This document shows, in pieces, positions 1 through 8,874 of a stretch of DNA of 64,000 nucleotides. The position numbers and the translations under genes are program-made. Position 1 is the first letter of the stretch. Each line of letters begins with the position of its first letter. The notes beneath the pieces were generated by a model. That model made no database searches and had not been told where the DNA came from. It saw only the letters and a list, made by a program, of their open reading frames with translations. The stretch comes from Caldilineaceae bacterium (GTDB taxonomy: Bacteria > Chloroflexota > Anaerolineae > Caldilineales > Caldilineaceae), in contig OY282376.1 in assembly GCA_958295845.1 (NCBI GenBank), forward strand, positions 1,873,022 through 1,937,021, in the 5' to 3' direction.

Positions 1-1415
1 AACGCCTGCCGCAGCTGCCCCGCCAGTTCCTGCGGAACATCCTCCGAAACAATCGACGCCACCAGCTTGCCCAACGTCTCCAACGGCATTCTTGCCAAAC
101 GCCCCGGATCGCCTCTATCTGCCCTGTTTTCCGGAATCAGACCGCCAAACTCTCCAGTATCGACATCCGGCTTACCCACCTGCAGCACCCATCCGGCCAT
201 GGCCGGATGTTCCAATAACGCCGCCGTAACCTTCGACAGCTCTTCCCGCCCTTCTGCCCATAGCGCCGGCCCCGACGCCAGCAAAGACGTTATCTCACCG
301 GAAACAGGCCCCCCCTCACACGCAAACAGGAACGGACAAAAAAGCGTAAACTCGTCCGGCAGGGCGCGGTCCAAGCTATGCCAGTGGCCTCCCAGACTCT
401 CTTGCAGGCATTGTCTTGCATCATTGTAAGGAATGGTAACGAATACAGTGCTCTTTCCCGGCGCAACGGAAATCGACAGGGACTCACCTACCTGCCGCCT
501 CGACGGCAGCTGCTCGCGGTCCAGGCTATCGCTTCCAAATGCCCCAAGAACACCTGCCGTTCCATTGATGCGCAGTCCGACCAGCCTGCATCCTTCACCA
601 TCTCCGTTACCCAGAAACCACAGGTTCTGCGTGCCCTGTATATCGCTCGGCGAGAGCAGCGCCCACCAGTCATCCGCCTTCTGCAGCGCCCAGCCAACGC
701 CCGCAAGCTGCAGCTTGCGCAAGCTCCGTGCCGCCGTCCGCGCCAGCTCTGGCCGCAAGGTCAGTTGGAGCGTGTGTAACGCCGAAGCGCTCCGTTCTCC
801 AACTTCCGGCCCGCGCAGCCCCTCCAATCTGTCCAACGCTGTTTCCGCGACCCCCCGCCGCGAATCGTACGCGATCAGCCGAAGCAGTTCCACCTGGTCA
901 GCCTCTTCCAGCTGGCCAATCAGATCGAGGACAAGGTAGGCAATATCCTGGTTCTCCTGCCTCATCTGTCGCACATATTCCAGCAGCACATACCGGTTCG
1001 ACCGCGCCTCCGTCACCGCCTCCTGCAGACTCTGCATCACAATCAGGTTCGGGTCCCTCAAATCGCCCATCAGGCCCGCCGAAACCTCGATCTGAAGAAA
1101 CTTCTCCAGAATCATCGCCGCGTTCAATCGAGTCTGAGTAGGATTGTCGCGCCGCCCCGCCTCCTTTCGTAGCATCGCAGCCGTCTCCGGCCCCGGCAGC
1201 AACGCCGCAAGTCGGCCCAATCCCCCCCGCATCTGGCTGCTGCCGGTCACCAGATGCTTGCGAACCGCCGCAAGAACCAGTTCCGCCGCATATTCGCGCG
1301 CAATCTGTTCCACCGCCTGCGCCAATTCCGCCTCAGATTCCGCCTCTCCCAGCCCGGCGACCGCCTCTTCCACCAGCCGCCTCTCCCGAAGCGAATGAAT
1401 TACCTTTTTGCTCAT
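1..1415 (-). CDS. Hypothetical protein, C-terminus beyond the window
   Basis: A single uninterrupted minus-strand frame runs from an ATG at 1415-1413 to the left edge (471 complete codons, no stop), so the gene is cut by the window. The ATG is preceded by AAAGGAGAGG about ten bases upstream, which decides the start. The protein begins MSKKVIHSLRERRLVEE and is rich in short amphipathic helices with Leu, Arg and Glu (roughly residues 10-220). The helices are spaced like HEAT or armadillo-type repeats, and a more beta-rich part follows. No signal peptide, membrane segment or catalytic motif is visible and I recognise no family. Plus-strand open frames in the same stretch are shadows with Pro/Arg/Ser-rich products. 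The coding call is firm; the helical-repeat reading is inference. Confidence 0.75.
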   Translation of the reverse strand, partial: MSKKVIHSLRERRLVEEAVAGLGEAESEAELAQAVEQIAREYAAELVLAAVRKHLVTGSSQMRGGLGRLAALLPGPETAAMLRKEAGRRDNPTQTRLNAAMILEKFLQIEVSAGLMGDLRDPNLIVMQSLQEAVTEARSNRYVLLEYVRQMRQENQDIAYLVLDLIGQLEEADQVELLRLIAYDSRRGVAETALDRLEGLRGPEVGERSASALHTLQLTLRPELARTAARSLRKLQLAGVGWALQKADDWWALLSPSDIQGTQNLWFLGNGDGEGCRLVGLRINGTAGVLGAFGSDSLDREQLPSRRQVGESLSISVAPGKSTVFVTIPYNDARQCLQESLGGHWHSLDRALPDEFTLFCPFLFACEGGPVSGEITSLLASGPALWAEGREELSKVTAALLEHPAMAGWVLQVGKPDVDTGEFGGLIPENRADRGDPGRLARMPLETLGKLVASIVSEDVPQELAGQLRQA

Positions 1416-1917
1416 CTGCGACAGCCACCTCTCCTTTCCTGGTCCGACACCATCCAACCTGCTCCCAACCTCCGCACTGAAGGCCCACCAACGCCAAAGC
1501 CTTAATCTCAACTCGCCTGCAGGCGCCACCACGCCCTCCTGAACTCCGCAGTTCACTAAAAACTAAAAACTAACCACTAAAAATTGCAGTTCCGGGCGGT
1601 CGTGCCTTCGGCCCTCCCTTGTGCGGGGGCTGCGCCCCCGCAACGCCCCGCCCTTGTTAGCCACCGTGCTCATTCTCCCCCAGCAAAATGTCTAGCCAAC
1701 AGTGCCTTCCTCCCCCACTATATTTCAACCCACTGTCCACTGACCTTCGCCGCTCACAAAAAACTAAAAACTGACTACCAAAAACTGCCGTTCCCTGTTC
1801 ACCAAAAACCAAAAACTGACTACTAAAAACTGCTGCCGCCGACCACTGCAGTCCCAATTCTTTCAACTCTCCAAGACTCTCATACCTGAAGTATACCACG
1901 TGAAAACCCCTATCCGT
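1416..1917. other. Repeat-rich divergent intergenic region
   Basis: This gap separates two divergent genes. It holds one dispersed double-hairpin element (1586-1705). On both sides are AT-richer tracts built from short degenerate repeats of the type AAAAACTGACTACCAAAAACTG (about 1553-1586 and 1748-1855), the last ending GACCACTGCAGT. Nothing in it looks coding. Confidence 0.6.
1586..1705 (+). repeat. Dispersed double-hairpin element, copy 1
   Basis: It starts at GCAGTTC and contains two adjacent short inverted repeats: GCCTTCGGC, and GGGGGC-TGC-GCCCCC. The shared core GCAACGCCCCGCCC follows, then TAGCCACCGTG and the tail CAGCAAAATGTCTAGCCAACAGTG. The same string recurs at 26461, 37819, 50329, 50519, 50657, 50801 and 51707, always in this orientation. 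Confidence 0.85.
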
Positions 1918-1946
1918 TTGCCTCTGCCTCTGCCCGATGGTAGACT
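1918..1946 (+). promoter_or_regulatory. Putative sigma-70 promoter of dnaX
   Basis: TTGCCT (1918-1923), a 17-base spacer and TAGACT (1941-1946) lie about 75 bases upstream of the dnaX ATG. Spacing is ideal; each box departs from consensus. Confidence 0.4.
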
Positions 1947-2021
1947 GAAATATGTTGTCCGAAGACGCCGTGAAGGGGCGCGAAAGTCCTCCGGATTTGT
2001 CGCCCAATAGGAGAGAGGCAC

Positions 2022-3677
2022 ATGGCACAGGCGCTGTACCGCAAGTGGCGCAGCCAGACTTTCGAAGAGGTGGTTGGGCAGGAACACGTGACGACCACCC
2101 TTCTCAACGCGCTGCGCGACAGCCGGGTCGCCCACGCCTACCTTTTCGCCGGCCCGCGCGGCACCGGCAAGACCTCCACAGCAAGAATCCTCGCCAAAGC
2201 CCTCAACTGCACCGACGAAGAAAATCAGCCCTGTAATAACTGCAGCCACTGTACCGCCATCAACGAAGGCCGTATGTTGGATCTCATCGAAATCGACGCT
2301 GCCAGCAACAACAGCGTCGACGACGTCCGCGAACTGCGCGAAAAAGTCGGCTTTCAACCCAGCGAGTCCCGCTACAAAATCTACATCATCGATGAAGTGC
2401 ACATGCTCAGCACCAGCGCCTTCAATGCACTGCTCAAAACGCTCGAAGAGCCTCCTGCCTATGCGCGATTCGTCCTGGCAACCACCGAACCTCACCGCAT
2501 TCCCGCCACCGTTCTCAGCCGCTGCCAGCGCTTTGATTTTCGCCGCATTCCCGTCGCTGAGATCGCGGCCCATCTGACCCATATCGCCGCCGAAGAAGGC
2601 TACGAAGTTCAGGAGCCGGCCATCTTCGCCATCGCCCGCAGTGCCCAGGGCTGTATGCGCGACGCCGTCAGCCTTCTCGATCAAATGACCAGCTACGGCG
2701 CGGCCGCGCCCACTGACGACAGCCTGGCGATCTCCCTCGAACAAGTGCAACAAGTCCTGGGCAGCGCCTCCAGTGAAACCGTAACCGCATTTGTGGACGC
2801 CTTGGCAGCCAGTGACGTCCCAGCGGGCCTGTCCCTCATCCACGACCTGCTTCTCCAAGGGGGGAGCCTCAATGAATTCGTGGGCCAGGTGATCGAGCAC
2901 CTGCGCGGCGTGATGCTCGTGCAGATGGTCGGCGATGGCGCGCTCCTCGAAGACTGCGCTCACGATACCGTCCAAACCATGCAAAAGCAGGCGAAGGAAA
3001 TAGGCAACGCCGAAACGCTCTGGGCCATCAAACGATTCAGCCAGGCCATGACCGAACTCAAAGGAGGCTTCCAGCCCCAGCTTCCCCTCGAGCTGGCGCT
3101 GGTCGAACTCATCGAAGGCGTTCAGCCTCATCCAGCGGCCGTGCCGGCCCAGTCCGCAGCCCCGACCGTGGCACAACCGGTGGCCACCGTCCACCCCCCA
3201 GCGGCCAAGAGCACGACACCGCCTGCTGCACGCCCCGCCCCAGGCCCGGTCGCCGACAAACCGTCCGCAGCGCCTCTCGACGCCGAGGCCATGCAACGGC
3301 TGCGAGGACGCTGGGACGAGTTCCTGACCACCGTCCGCGAACGGTGCGGACCCAAGGAACAGGCTTCCCTGCGCTCCATTCGCGATCTTGCCATCGGCGG
3401 AGATGCCGTGGCAATTGCGTTCGGCAATAATTCCTTTACCCAGGGCGTAATCTCAGAGGCCAGAACCAAAGACGCCGTCTCCGGCATTCTGGCAGAGATT
3501 CTGGGCCAGCAGGTAACGCTCATCTGCCAGAGCGGCGAAAAAGCCACTATCCCTTCCACCACTGGCCAGGCCGTCGAGGAAGAACAGGCTAGTGGGCCCG
3601 ACCCCCTGTTGGCATACGCAGTTTCCGAATTGGGGGCAGAAGTCACCGACGGCCGCAGCCGGGCCGGCGAAAATTGA
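2022..3677 (+). CDS. dnaX: DNA polymerase III subunit gamma/tau
   Basis: This is the AAA+ clamp-loader ATPase of DNA polymerase III (551 aa). The N-terminus MAQALYRKWR is the family signature. Walker A GPRGTGKT is at residues 44-51. A zinc-module cysteine set (C63, C71, C74, C77) follows, with Walker B/DEVHML next and the sensor region ATTEPHRIPATVLSRCQ after it. From about residue 365 the protein is an Ala/Pro-rich tau-like linker followed by a small C-terminal domain. AGGAGAG at 2009-2015 places the ATG. It is the first gene of the classic dnaX-ybaB-recR order, so replication and recombination functions are linked here. Whether a short gamma form is made by frameshifting was not established; I saw no obvious A-rich slippery heptamer. 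Confidence 0.97.
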   Translation: MAQALYRKWRSQTFEEVVGQEHVTTTLLNALRDSRVAHAYLFAGPRGTGKTSTARILAKALNCTDEENQPCNNCSHCTAINEGRMLDLIEIDAASNNSVDDVRELREKVGFQPSESRYKIYIIDEVHMLSTSAFNALLKTLEEPPAYARFVLATTEPHRIPATVLSRCQRFDFRRIPVAEIAAHLTHIAAEEGYEVQEPAIFAIARSAQGCMRDAVSLLDQMTSYGAAAPTDDSLAISLEQVQQVLGSASSETVTAFVDALAASDVPAGLSLIHDLLLQGGSLNEFVGQVIEHLRGVMLVQMVGDGALLEDCAHDTVQTMQKQAKEIGNAETLWAIKRFSQAMTELKGGFQPQLPLELALVELIEGVQPHPAAVPAQSAAPTVAQPVATVHPPAAKSTTPPAARPAPGPVADKPSAAPLDAEAMQRLRGRWDEFLTTVRERCGPKEQASLRSIRDLAIGGDAVAIAFGNNSFTQGVISEARTKDAVSGILAEILGQQVTLICQSGEKATIPSTTGQAVEEEQASGPDPLLAYAVSELGAEVTDGRSRAGEN

Positions 3678-3711
3678 GAGAGCATTACATCTTGCACCGG
3701 GAGTGAAACCA

Positions 3712-4131
3712 ATGGCGAAAAAGAAGAGAAATCGCAGAACCAGAAGCGGCACCAATCCCTTCGGAGGCGGCGCCCCAGGCATGCCCTCCGGCGGTTCACC
3801 TGGCGGCGCTATGGCTGGCGGCATGGGTGGCGACCTCGCCGCACGTGTACGTAAGATGCAGGGCGATATGGAAAAAGCCCAGGAGGAGCTGGCAGAAGAG
3901 ACCGTGACCGGCAGTGCCGGGGGCGGGATGGTCGAAATCGATATGGACGGCCATCAGGCCGTACAGGCCTTTCGCATCAAACCGGAAGTGGTCGATCCTG
4001 ACGATGTGGAAATGCTCGAAGACCTGCTTCTGGCCGCCATCGGCGACGCCTCCGAAAAGGTGAAATCCCTCACCGAAGAACGCATGGGTGGTTTCGCGGA
4101 CGGCCTCAACATCCCTGGCCTCGGATTCTGA
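3712..4131 (+). CDS. ybaB: YbaB/EbfC family nucleoid-associated protein
   Basis: A 139-residue DNA-binding protein of the YbaB/EbfC family, normally a dimer that coats DNA. The conserved part starts near residue 40 (LAARVRKMQGDMEKAQEEL). It continues through the VTGSAGGGMVEIDMDG region and ends in the typical VKSLTEERMGG...PGLGF tail. Odd for the family is an N-terminal extension of about 35 residues: a basic KKKRNRRTRS patch, then a Gly/Pro/Met-rich stretch. I chose the ATG at 3712, with GGGAG nine bases upstream. A frame opening at 3592 would overlap dnaX by 86 bases and lacks such a site. It lies 34 bases after dnaX and is probably co-transcribed with it. Confidence 0.93.
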   Translation: MAKKKRNRRTRSGTNPFGGGAPGMPSGGSPGGAMAGGMGGDLAARVRKMQGDMEKAQEELAEETVTGSAGGGMVEIDMDGHQAVQAFRIKPEVVDPDDVEMLEDLLLAAIGDASEKVKSLTEERMGGFADGLNIPGLGF

Positions 4132-4209
4132 ACGAACTAGAGTCCCGCTTGTCGTCAAGACTTTTCGCGCCGATCACGCAGTGGTAACGCGCCTGTCATG
4201 TCTGCCTTA

Positions 4210-4257
4210 ACGCACTACGCAATACGAAATACGCAAAACGAAACACGCAAAACGCGC
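4210..4257. repeat. Short degenerate tandem repeat
   Basis: Between ybaB and recR, ACGCAA/ATACGAAATACGCAAAACG-type units of about 9-10 bases repeat four to five times with variation. The tract ends in the palindrome AACGCGCGTT. No gene is present in this 170-base gap. Confidence 0.5.
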
Positions 4258-4301
4258 GTTTTCGAACTGAACGCAAGCTAATCGCAACCTGGGATCGCGC
4301 A

Positions 4302-4928
4302 ATGGCGCCGCTCGCACAACCCGTTTCCAACCTCATCGATGCCTTCAGCCGCCTGCCCGGCATCGGCCCCAAATCCGCCTCTCGCCTGGCCTATTTCCTT
4401 CTGCGCAACGACGAGGAAATCGCGCTCACCTTGGCCGCCGCCCTGCAGGAGCTCAAGGCCGATACATTATTCTGCGGACTCTGTCACAACATCGCCGACA
4501 AAGATCCCTGCGCAATCTGCGACAACGAACAGCGCGATCAATCGATCATCTGCGTGGTTGAAGAGCCGCTCGACGTACAGGCCATAGAGCGCACCGGATC
4601 ATACCACGGCCTCTACCACGTCCTTCACGGTGCCATCTCCCCCGTGGAAGGAATCGGCCCTGACGACCTCAAGCTCCGCGAACTGCTAGGCCGCCTGCAG
4701 CCTAACCATTCCGGCGAACAGGCTGATGATGGCGAAACACGCGAGTTGCTCGTTGCCACAAACCCGAACCTTGAAGGTGAAGCCACCGCCATGTACATTG
4801 CCCGTCTCATCAAGCCCCTGGGTGTTCGCGTCACTCGCCTGGCCCGTGGTCTGCCAACCGGCGGCGATCTCGAGTACGCCGATGAAATGACCCTGAGCAA
4901 CGCCCTGGCCGGACGGCTGGAAATGTAA
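4302..4928 (+). CDS. recR: Recombination protein RecR
   Basis: RecR (208 aa) acts with RecF/RecO to load RecA at gapped DNA. Visible parts: the N-terminal helix-hairpin-helix with [13 protein letters not shown] (18-30), a four-cysteine zinc module (C58, C61, C70, C73) and the Toprim domain starting [10 protein letters not shown]. The C-terminal signature [21 protein letters not shown] is complete. Length is normal. The ATG lies in GCGCAATGG without a strong Shine-Dalgarno, but the family N-terminus fits this start. It completes the dnaX-ybaB-recR cluster. The mutase gene follows after 40 bases on the same strand. Confidence 0.97.
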   Translation: MAPLAQPVSNLIDAFSRLPGIGPKSASRLAYFLLRNDEEIALTLAAALQELKADTLFCGLCHNIADKDPCAICDNEQRDQSIICVVEEPLDVQAIERTGSYHGLYHVLHGAISPVEGIGPDDLKLRELLGRLQPNHSGEQADDGETRELLVATNPNLEGEATAMYIARLIKPLGVRVTRLARGLPTGGDLEYADEMTLSNALAGRLEM

Positions 4929-4968
4929 CCCCTTCTTGATTTCCCCTACGCCAACTGAGTGTATTCAA

Positions 4969-6705
4969 ATGGATGAATCGAGTGGCAAGCCGAAGGCCGA
5001 TGGCACGCAGCCGCACCCCAACCCCAACAAACTGACTGCCCTTAAGCGAGTCTGGCAGGATAACACGCTCGCCCCCATCGTGAACCGCTTCCCCGAACGC
5101 AAAGAGCAGTTCACGACCAGCAGCCCCTCTATCGTCATCCAACCTCTCTACACACCGTCCGAAGCGGCTTCTTACGACGGCAATGCCGCCGAATATCTGC
5201 AAAAACTCGGCTTCCCTGGTGAGTTCCCTTTCACCCGCGGCGTCCAGCCCAACATGTATCGCGGCCGCCTCTGGACCATGCGCCAGTACGCCGGCTTCGG
5301 CTCCGCCGCCGAAAGCAACAAGCGCTACCACTACCTGATCGAACAGGGACAGACCGGTCTGTCCGTCGCCTTCGACCTCCCCACCCAAATCGGCTACGAC
5401 GCCGACCACGATCTCGCCCAAGGGGAAGTGGGCAAAGTCGGCGTCTCCATCAGCAGCCTGCAGGACATGCGTACCCTTCTCCAGGGCATTCCGCTCGACA
5501 AAGTCAGCGTCAGCATGACCATCAACGCGCCCGCCGCAATTCTACTGGCCATGGTCATCGCTGTCGCTAAAGAGCAGGGCGTGCCCCTAGAGCAACTGCG
5601 GGGCACCGTCCAGAACGACATTCTCAAGGAATACATCGCCCGCGGCACATACATATTCCCACCCGCGCCCTCCATGCGCCTGATGACCGACCTTTTTCTC
5701 TACTGCGCCCGCCACGTGCCCAAATGGAACACCATATCGGTCAGCGGCTACCACATACGCGAAGCCGGCAGCAGCGCCGTCCAGGAAGTGGCCTTCACCC
5801 TCGCCAACGCAGTCGAATACGTCCAGCAAGCCACTGAAGTCGGGCTCGACGTCGACCTCATCGCCTCCCAGATCAGCTTCTTTTTCAACGCCCACAACGA
5901 CTTTCTGGAGGAAGTGGCCAAGTTCCGCGCCGCCCGCCGCCTCTGGGCCAAGCTCATGCGTCAGCGATTCAACGCCGCCGACCCAAAGAGCTGGCGGCTT
6001 CGCTTTCACACCCAAACCGGCGGCAGTACCCTGACCACTCAACAGCCTGACAACAACATTGTTCGTGTTACAGTTCAGGCCTTGGCCGCGATCATGGGCG
6101 GTACCCAGAGCCTGCACACCAATTCAAAGGACGAGGCGCTCGCGCTGCCCACCGAAAAAGCCGTTGAAATCGCGCTGCGTACGCAACAGATCCTCGCCGG
6201 CGAAAGCGGCGTCGGCGATGTCGTCGACCCGCTCGGTGGCAGCTACTATATTGAATGGCTGACCGACGAAATCGAAAGTCAGGCCCGCGACTACATCGAA
6301 CGCATCGACAAATTGGGCGGAGCTATGCAAGCCGTAGCCGACGGTTTCATCCAACGCCAAATTCAGGAGTCTGCATACGCCTCCCTCCGCGCCGTCGAAA
6401 GCGGGGCCCAGACCGTCGTCGGCGTCAACCGCTACCAGGGCGGCGCAACCCTCCCCGAGGAGACCCTGCACGTCGACGAGGTCGTGCAGAATGAACAGAT
6501 CGCAGCCCTCGCCGAACTGCGCGCCCGTCGCGATCAGCACAGGGCATCCGCCATCCTCCACCGCATCGGGCAGGCCGCCCGCGCCCCCGGCGCGACCCTG
6601 ATGCCGCTCTTCATCGAAGCCGTCGAGAGCGACGTCACCATCGGCGAAATCTGTGACGCCCTCAGGGCCGAATTCGGCGAGCATCAGCCTTCAAGTTGGG
6701 TGTAA
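4969..6705 (+). CDS. Methylmalonyl-CoA mutase, large (catalytic) subunit
   Basis: This is the TIM-barrel substrate-binding part of a B12-dependent acyl-CoA mutase, which interconverts methylmalonyl-CoA and succinyl-CoA. Family landmarks are [20 protein letters not shown] (about residues 78-97), RQYAGFGSA, the [18 protein letters not shown] loop, [23 protein letters not shown] and [11 protein letters not shown] near the end. The 578-residue protein stops after the barrel and carries no C-terminal DxHxxG cobalamin domain. A separate B12-binding subunit is therefore needed, and none is in this window. I used the ATG at 4969 (MDESSGKPK); the longer frame opens at a TTG at 4936. A close relative such as isobutyryl-CoA or ethylmalonyl-CoA mutase is possible, but the neighbouring epimerase favours methylmalonyl-CoA. 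Confidence 0.93.
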   Translation: MDESSGKPKADGTQPHPNPNKLTALKRVWQDNTLAPIVNRFPERKEQFTTSSPSIVIQPLYTPSEAASYDGNAAEYLQKLGFPGEFPFTRGVQPNMYRGRLWTMRQYAGFGSAAESNKRYHYLIEQGQTGLSVAFDLPTQIGYDADHDLAQGEVGKVGVSISSLQDMRTLLQGIPLDKVSVSMTINAPAAILLAMVIAVAKEQGVPLEQLRGTVQNDILKEYIARGTYIFPPAPSMRLMTDLFLYCARHVPKWNTISVSGYHIREAGSSAVQEVAFTLANAVEYVQQATEVGLDVDLIASQISFFFNAHNDFLEEVAKFRAARRLWAKLMRQRFNAADPKSWRLRFHTQTGGSTLTTQQPDNNIVRVTVQALAAIMGGTQSLHTNSKDEALALPTEKAVEIALRTQQILAGESGVGDVVDPLGGSYYIEWLTDEIESQARDYIERIDKLGGAMQAVADGFIQRQIQESAYASLRAVESGAQTVVGVNRYQGGATLPEETLHVDEVVQNEQIAALAELRARRDQHRASAILHRIGQAARAPGATLMPLFIEAVESDVTIGEICDALRAEFGEHQPSSWV

Positions 6706-7211
6706 TGCAGAAGCAACCGAACAGCGCCTTCTGCTTTGTCTGCGGCCTGCAAAACATAGCCGGCGTCAAAGTACGCTTCTACGAGACGGTCTCAGCCGCC
6801 GGAGACCCCGAAATCCTGGCACACTTCTCCGGCCAGCACTGCCACCAGGGCTATCCCGGTCGCATGCACGGCGGCGTCCTGACCGGTGTCCTCGACGAGA
6901 CCATCGCCCGAGCCATCAACTACGGCTCCGGAGAAACTGTGGAACGATGGGGCATCACCGCCGAGCTGTCAACACGGTTCCTGCATCCCGTCCCGCTTGA
7001 AAAGGAAGTGAGTGCCCGCGGCCGTGTCCTGACCCAAAACCGCCGCATATTCACCGGCAGCGGCGAAATCCTTCTACCCGACGGTACAGTCGCCGTTCGC
7101 GCAGAAGGCAAGTTCCTGAAACTGCCCCTCAGCGCAATCTCCGGCCCAGAAGTGGAACTTCCCGGCTGGAAAGTGTATGAGGACGAAGAGTCAGAAGGCG
7201 TTCCTCGTTAA
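6705..7211 (+). CDS. Hot-dog fold thioesterase (PaaI-like)
   Basis: A 168-residue single-domain hot-dog protein, presumably hydrolysing an acyl-CoA. The sequence HQGYPGRMHGGVLTGVLDE (about 44-62) is the catalytic-helix region of PaaI/YbgC-like thioesterases: HGG at the helix start and an acidic residue in LDE. Beta strands with TAELSTRFLHPVPL and RIFTGSGEILLPDG follow. The start codon overlaps the mutase stop (TAATG at 6703-6707), so translation is probably coupled. The position between mutase and epimerase suggests it clears stalled methylmalonyl- or other branched acyl-CoA esters. That substrate is inference. The N-terminus carries two cysteines in a CFVCG motif, often seen in this subfamily. 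Confidence 0.85.
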   Translation: MQKQPNSAFCFVCGLQNIAGVKVRFYETVSAAGDPEILAHFSGQHCHQGYPGRMHGGVLTGVLDETIARAINYGSGETVERWGITAELSTRFLHPVPLEKEVSARGRVLTQNRRIFTGSGEILLPDGTVAVRAEGKFLKLPLSAISGPEVELPGWKVYEDEESEGVPR

Positions 7212-7415
7212 CTGCCCCGAAACAAGGAGTGTCTGGAAGCCTCCGTTGGGGCCATGACCGCCGGAATCGCCGCCTCAAAAAAGTGGTTGAACGACCGTCA
7301 GCTGGCGGAAGGATTTGGGTAGTTGGTGTTAGCTCCGATCTGTCGGCCTTTCGTGAGATATGACCTTGCAAGACTGCAGATTGACAAGCAAACATTTAGG
7401 GGGCGCCCCACAATC

Positions 7416-7868
7416 ATGTTAGAGGACGCTGAAAGGAATACATTGCACCTGTCCAAAGCCCACATCGACCACGTCGGCATCGTCGTCCACGACCTCGACG
7501 CTGCCCTCTCCACCTACTGTGGCATCCTCGGCTTCACACTCCTGGAACGGCTCGACGCACCCGACCATGGCGTCGAGATCGCATTTCTCGACGCTGGCAA
7601 CAGCACCATCGAACTCCTCGCCCCCACCGACGAAGACAGCGGCACCGCCCACTTCCTGGCGCGCAGAGGCGAAGGCAGCCACCACGTCTGCTTCGCCGTC
7701 CCCGACATCGAACTCACCCTCGAACAGCTCCGCGCCCAGGGCGTCCGTCTGATCGACGAGATCCCCCGCCAGGGCATCCACGGCCTCGTCGCATTCGTCC
7801 ATCCCCAGGCCGCCCACGGCGTCATGATCGAACTCCTGCAGAAAGACCAGGCGCACCGGCCCCTATGA
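7416..7868 (+). CDS. mce: Methylmalonyl-CoA epimerase
   Basis: A 150-residue VOC-superfamily metalloenzyme that interconverts (2R)- and (2S)-methylmalonyl-CoA. The order is typical: HIDHVGIVVHDLDAAL with the first metal His, then FLDAGNSTIELLAPT with the Glu ligand. GEGSHHVCFAVPDIE carries the second His pair, and HPQAAHGVMIELLQ ends the fold with the last acidic ligand. I placed the start at the ATG 7416, with AGGGGG twelve bases upstream. A longer frame opens at GTG 7323 but adds a 31-residue non-family tail. Its stop overlaps the next ATG (ATGA at 7865). Together with the mutase it makes the propionyl-CoA/succinyl-CoA route plausible. Confidence 0.94.
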   Translation: MLEDAERNTLHLSKAHIDHVGIVVHDLDAALSTYCGILGFTLLERLDAPDHGVEIAFLDAGNSTIELLAPTDEDSGTAHFLARRGEGSHHVCFAVPDIELTLEQLRAQGVRLIDEIPRQGIHGLVAFVHPQAAHGVMIELLQKDQAHRPL

Positions 7869-8674
7869 CGCAAACCCGCTTTGGCCAGTCCACCAAAATA
7901 GCCACGCAACTCTCCCACTGGAACGAGGTCATCGACCGCCGCCTGGCCGCCAACCGCCCCGAAGAAACCGTTCCTCTGATTCGCGTAGTCCTCAAAAGCC
8001 TGCCCCGCCACCTGCCCACCTACTTCCGCTTCCTCCAGGTCATCTGGCTTACGCGCCGCTGGCACGAAGGCAAGGATTGGGCCCTGCGTCTGCTAAACGC
8101 CGACCCCGGCAGCGAACTCGCCTGGTCCGTACTCGCCAGGGAAGCCGAAGCCGACGGCAACCTGACAAAGGCCCAACGTTTCTGGACCCTCGCCCTCGAA
8201 AACGCGCCCTACAACCCGCCCATCCGCCAGGGGCTGTCCCGTACCCTTCTACGCCAAAAACGACCACTCATGCTCACCCGACCCGCCCTGGCCACCCTCT
8301 ACCGCATGGGCGGCCGCTGGGACAGGGCCATCCGCATCTACACAGAGCTTACACAAGAGGAGCCCGGTCGGCTCGACTACCAGAGCGGTCTGCTCGAATC
8401 CCACTGGCATGATGATCGCACCGAAGAAGCCCTTCATCTGGCGCGTCTCCTGGTCTCCCTCAATTCAAACCTGCTTCTAGGCTGGGTAGTCTCTGCCCGC
8501 ATCGGCGATGAAGACGACAAGGCGCTTGCCCGGGCGCCCCTCGAAGCCATGGACCCCGACGGCGAATACGCCGTAACGCGCTTTGCCTACAAGAATGCCT
8601 TCGCCGTCCCCACCAACATCGCCGTCTCCCCCGAAGACGCAGCCTTGCTCAACGCCGCCAGGGGAGCCTTCTGA
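7865..8674 (+). CDS. TPR-like repeat protein of unknown function
   Basis: A 269-residue helical protein. Spaced helix pairs such as EEALHLARLLVSLNSNLLLGW and NLTKAQRFWTLALENAPYNP read as tetratricopeptide repeats. There are about five or six degenerate units from residue 20 to 230, then a short C-terminal tail. No signal peptide or membrane helix is visible. It starts inside the stop of the epimerase gene (ATGA), so it belongs to the same transcription unit. Its link to acyl-CoA metabolism is only positional. TPR proteins usually act as scaffolds; no partner can be read from the sequence. Confidence 0.75.
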   Translation: MTQTRFGQSTKIATQLSHWNEVIDRRLAANRPEETVPLIRVVLKSLPRHLPTYFRFLQVIWLTRRWHEGKDWALRLLNADPGSELAWSVLAREAEADGNLTKAQRFWTLALENAPYNPPIRQGLSRTLLRQKRPLMLTRPALATLYRMGGRWDRAIRIYTELTQEEPGRLDYQSGLLESHWHDDRTEEALHLARLLVSLNSNLLLGWVVSARIGDEDDKALARAPLEAMDPDGEYAVTRFAYKNAFAVPTNIAVSPEDAALLNAARGAF

Positions 8675-8731
8675 CCGGACATCGCCCGCCGCGAAGAGGC
8701 CCCGATGAACCCGTCTAAGCGCCCACTTTTT

Positions 8732-8760
8732 TTGTCAAAACGAAGGGTCTGCGGTAGGCT
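8732..8760 (+). promoter_or_regulatory. Putative sigma-70 promoter of the NDPK-like gene
   Basis: TTGTCA (8732-8737), a 17-base spacer and TAGGCT (8755-8760) lie about 115 bases before the GTG start. They follow a T7 run inside the 200-base gap. Confidence 0.45.
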
Positions 8761-8874
8761 GCTGCGAAGGCGGCACGGCCGGGACCGCCACTGGTTATCG
8801 GCCCGGAAGCAAACGCGACATGGTCGCGATCAGAACTGCCATCCGGACTTCCCGGCGCACCAAAGGAGCGATGT

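Noticed and set aside
1863..3296. 477-codon minus-strand open frame opposite dnaX
   Set aside because: Lies fully antisense to a complete dnaX; the product is low-complexity Gly/His/Asp-rich, typical of antisense frames in GC-rich genes.
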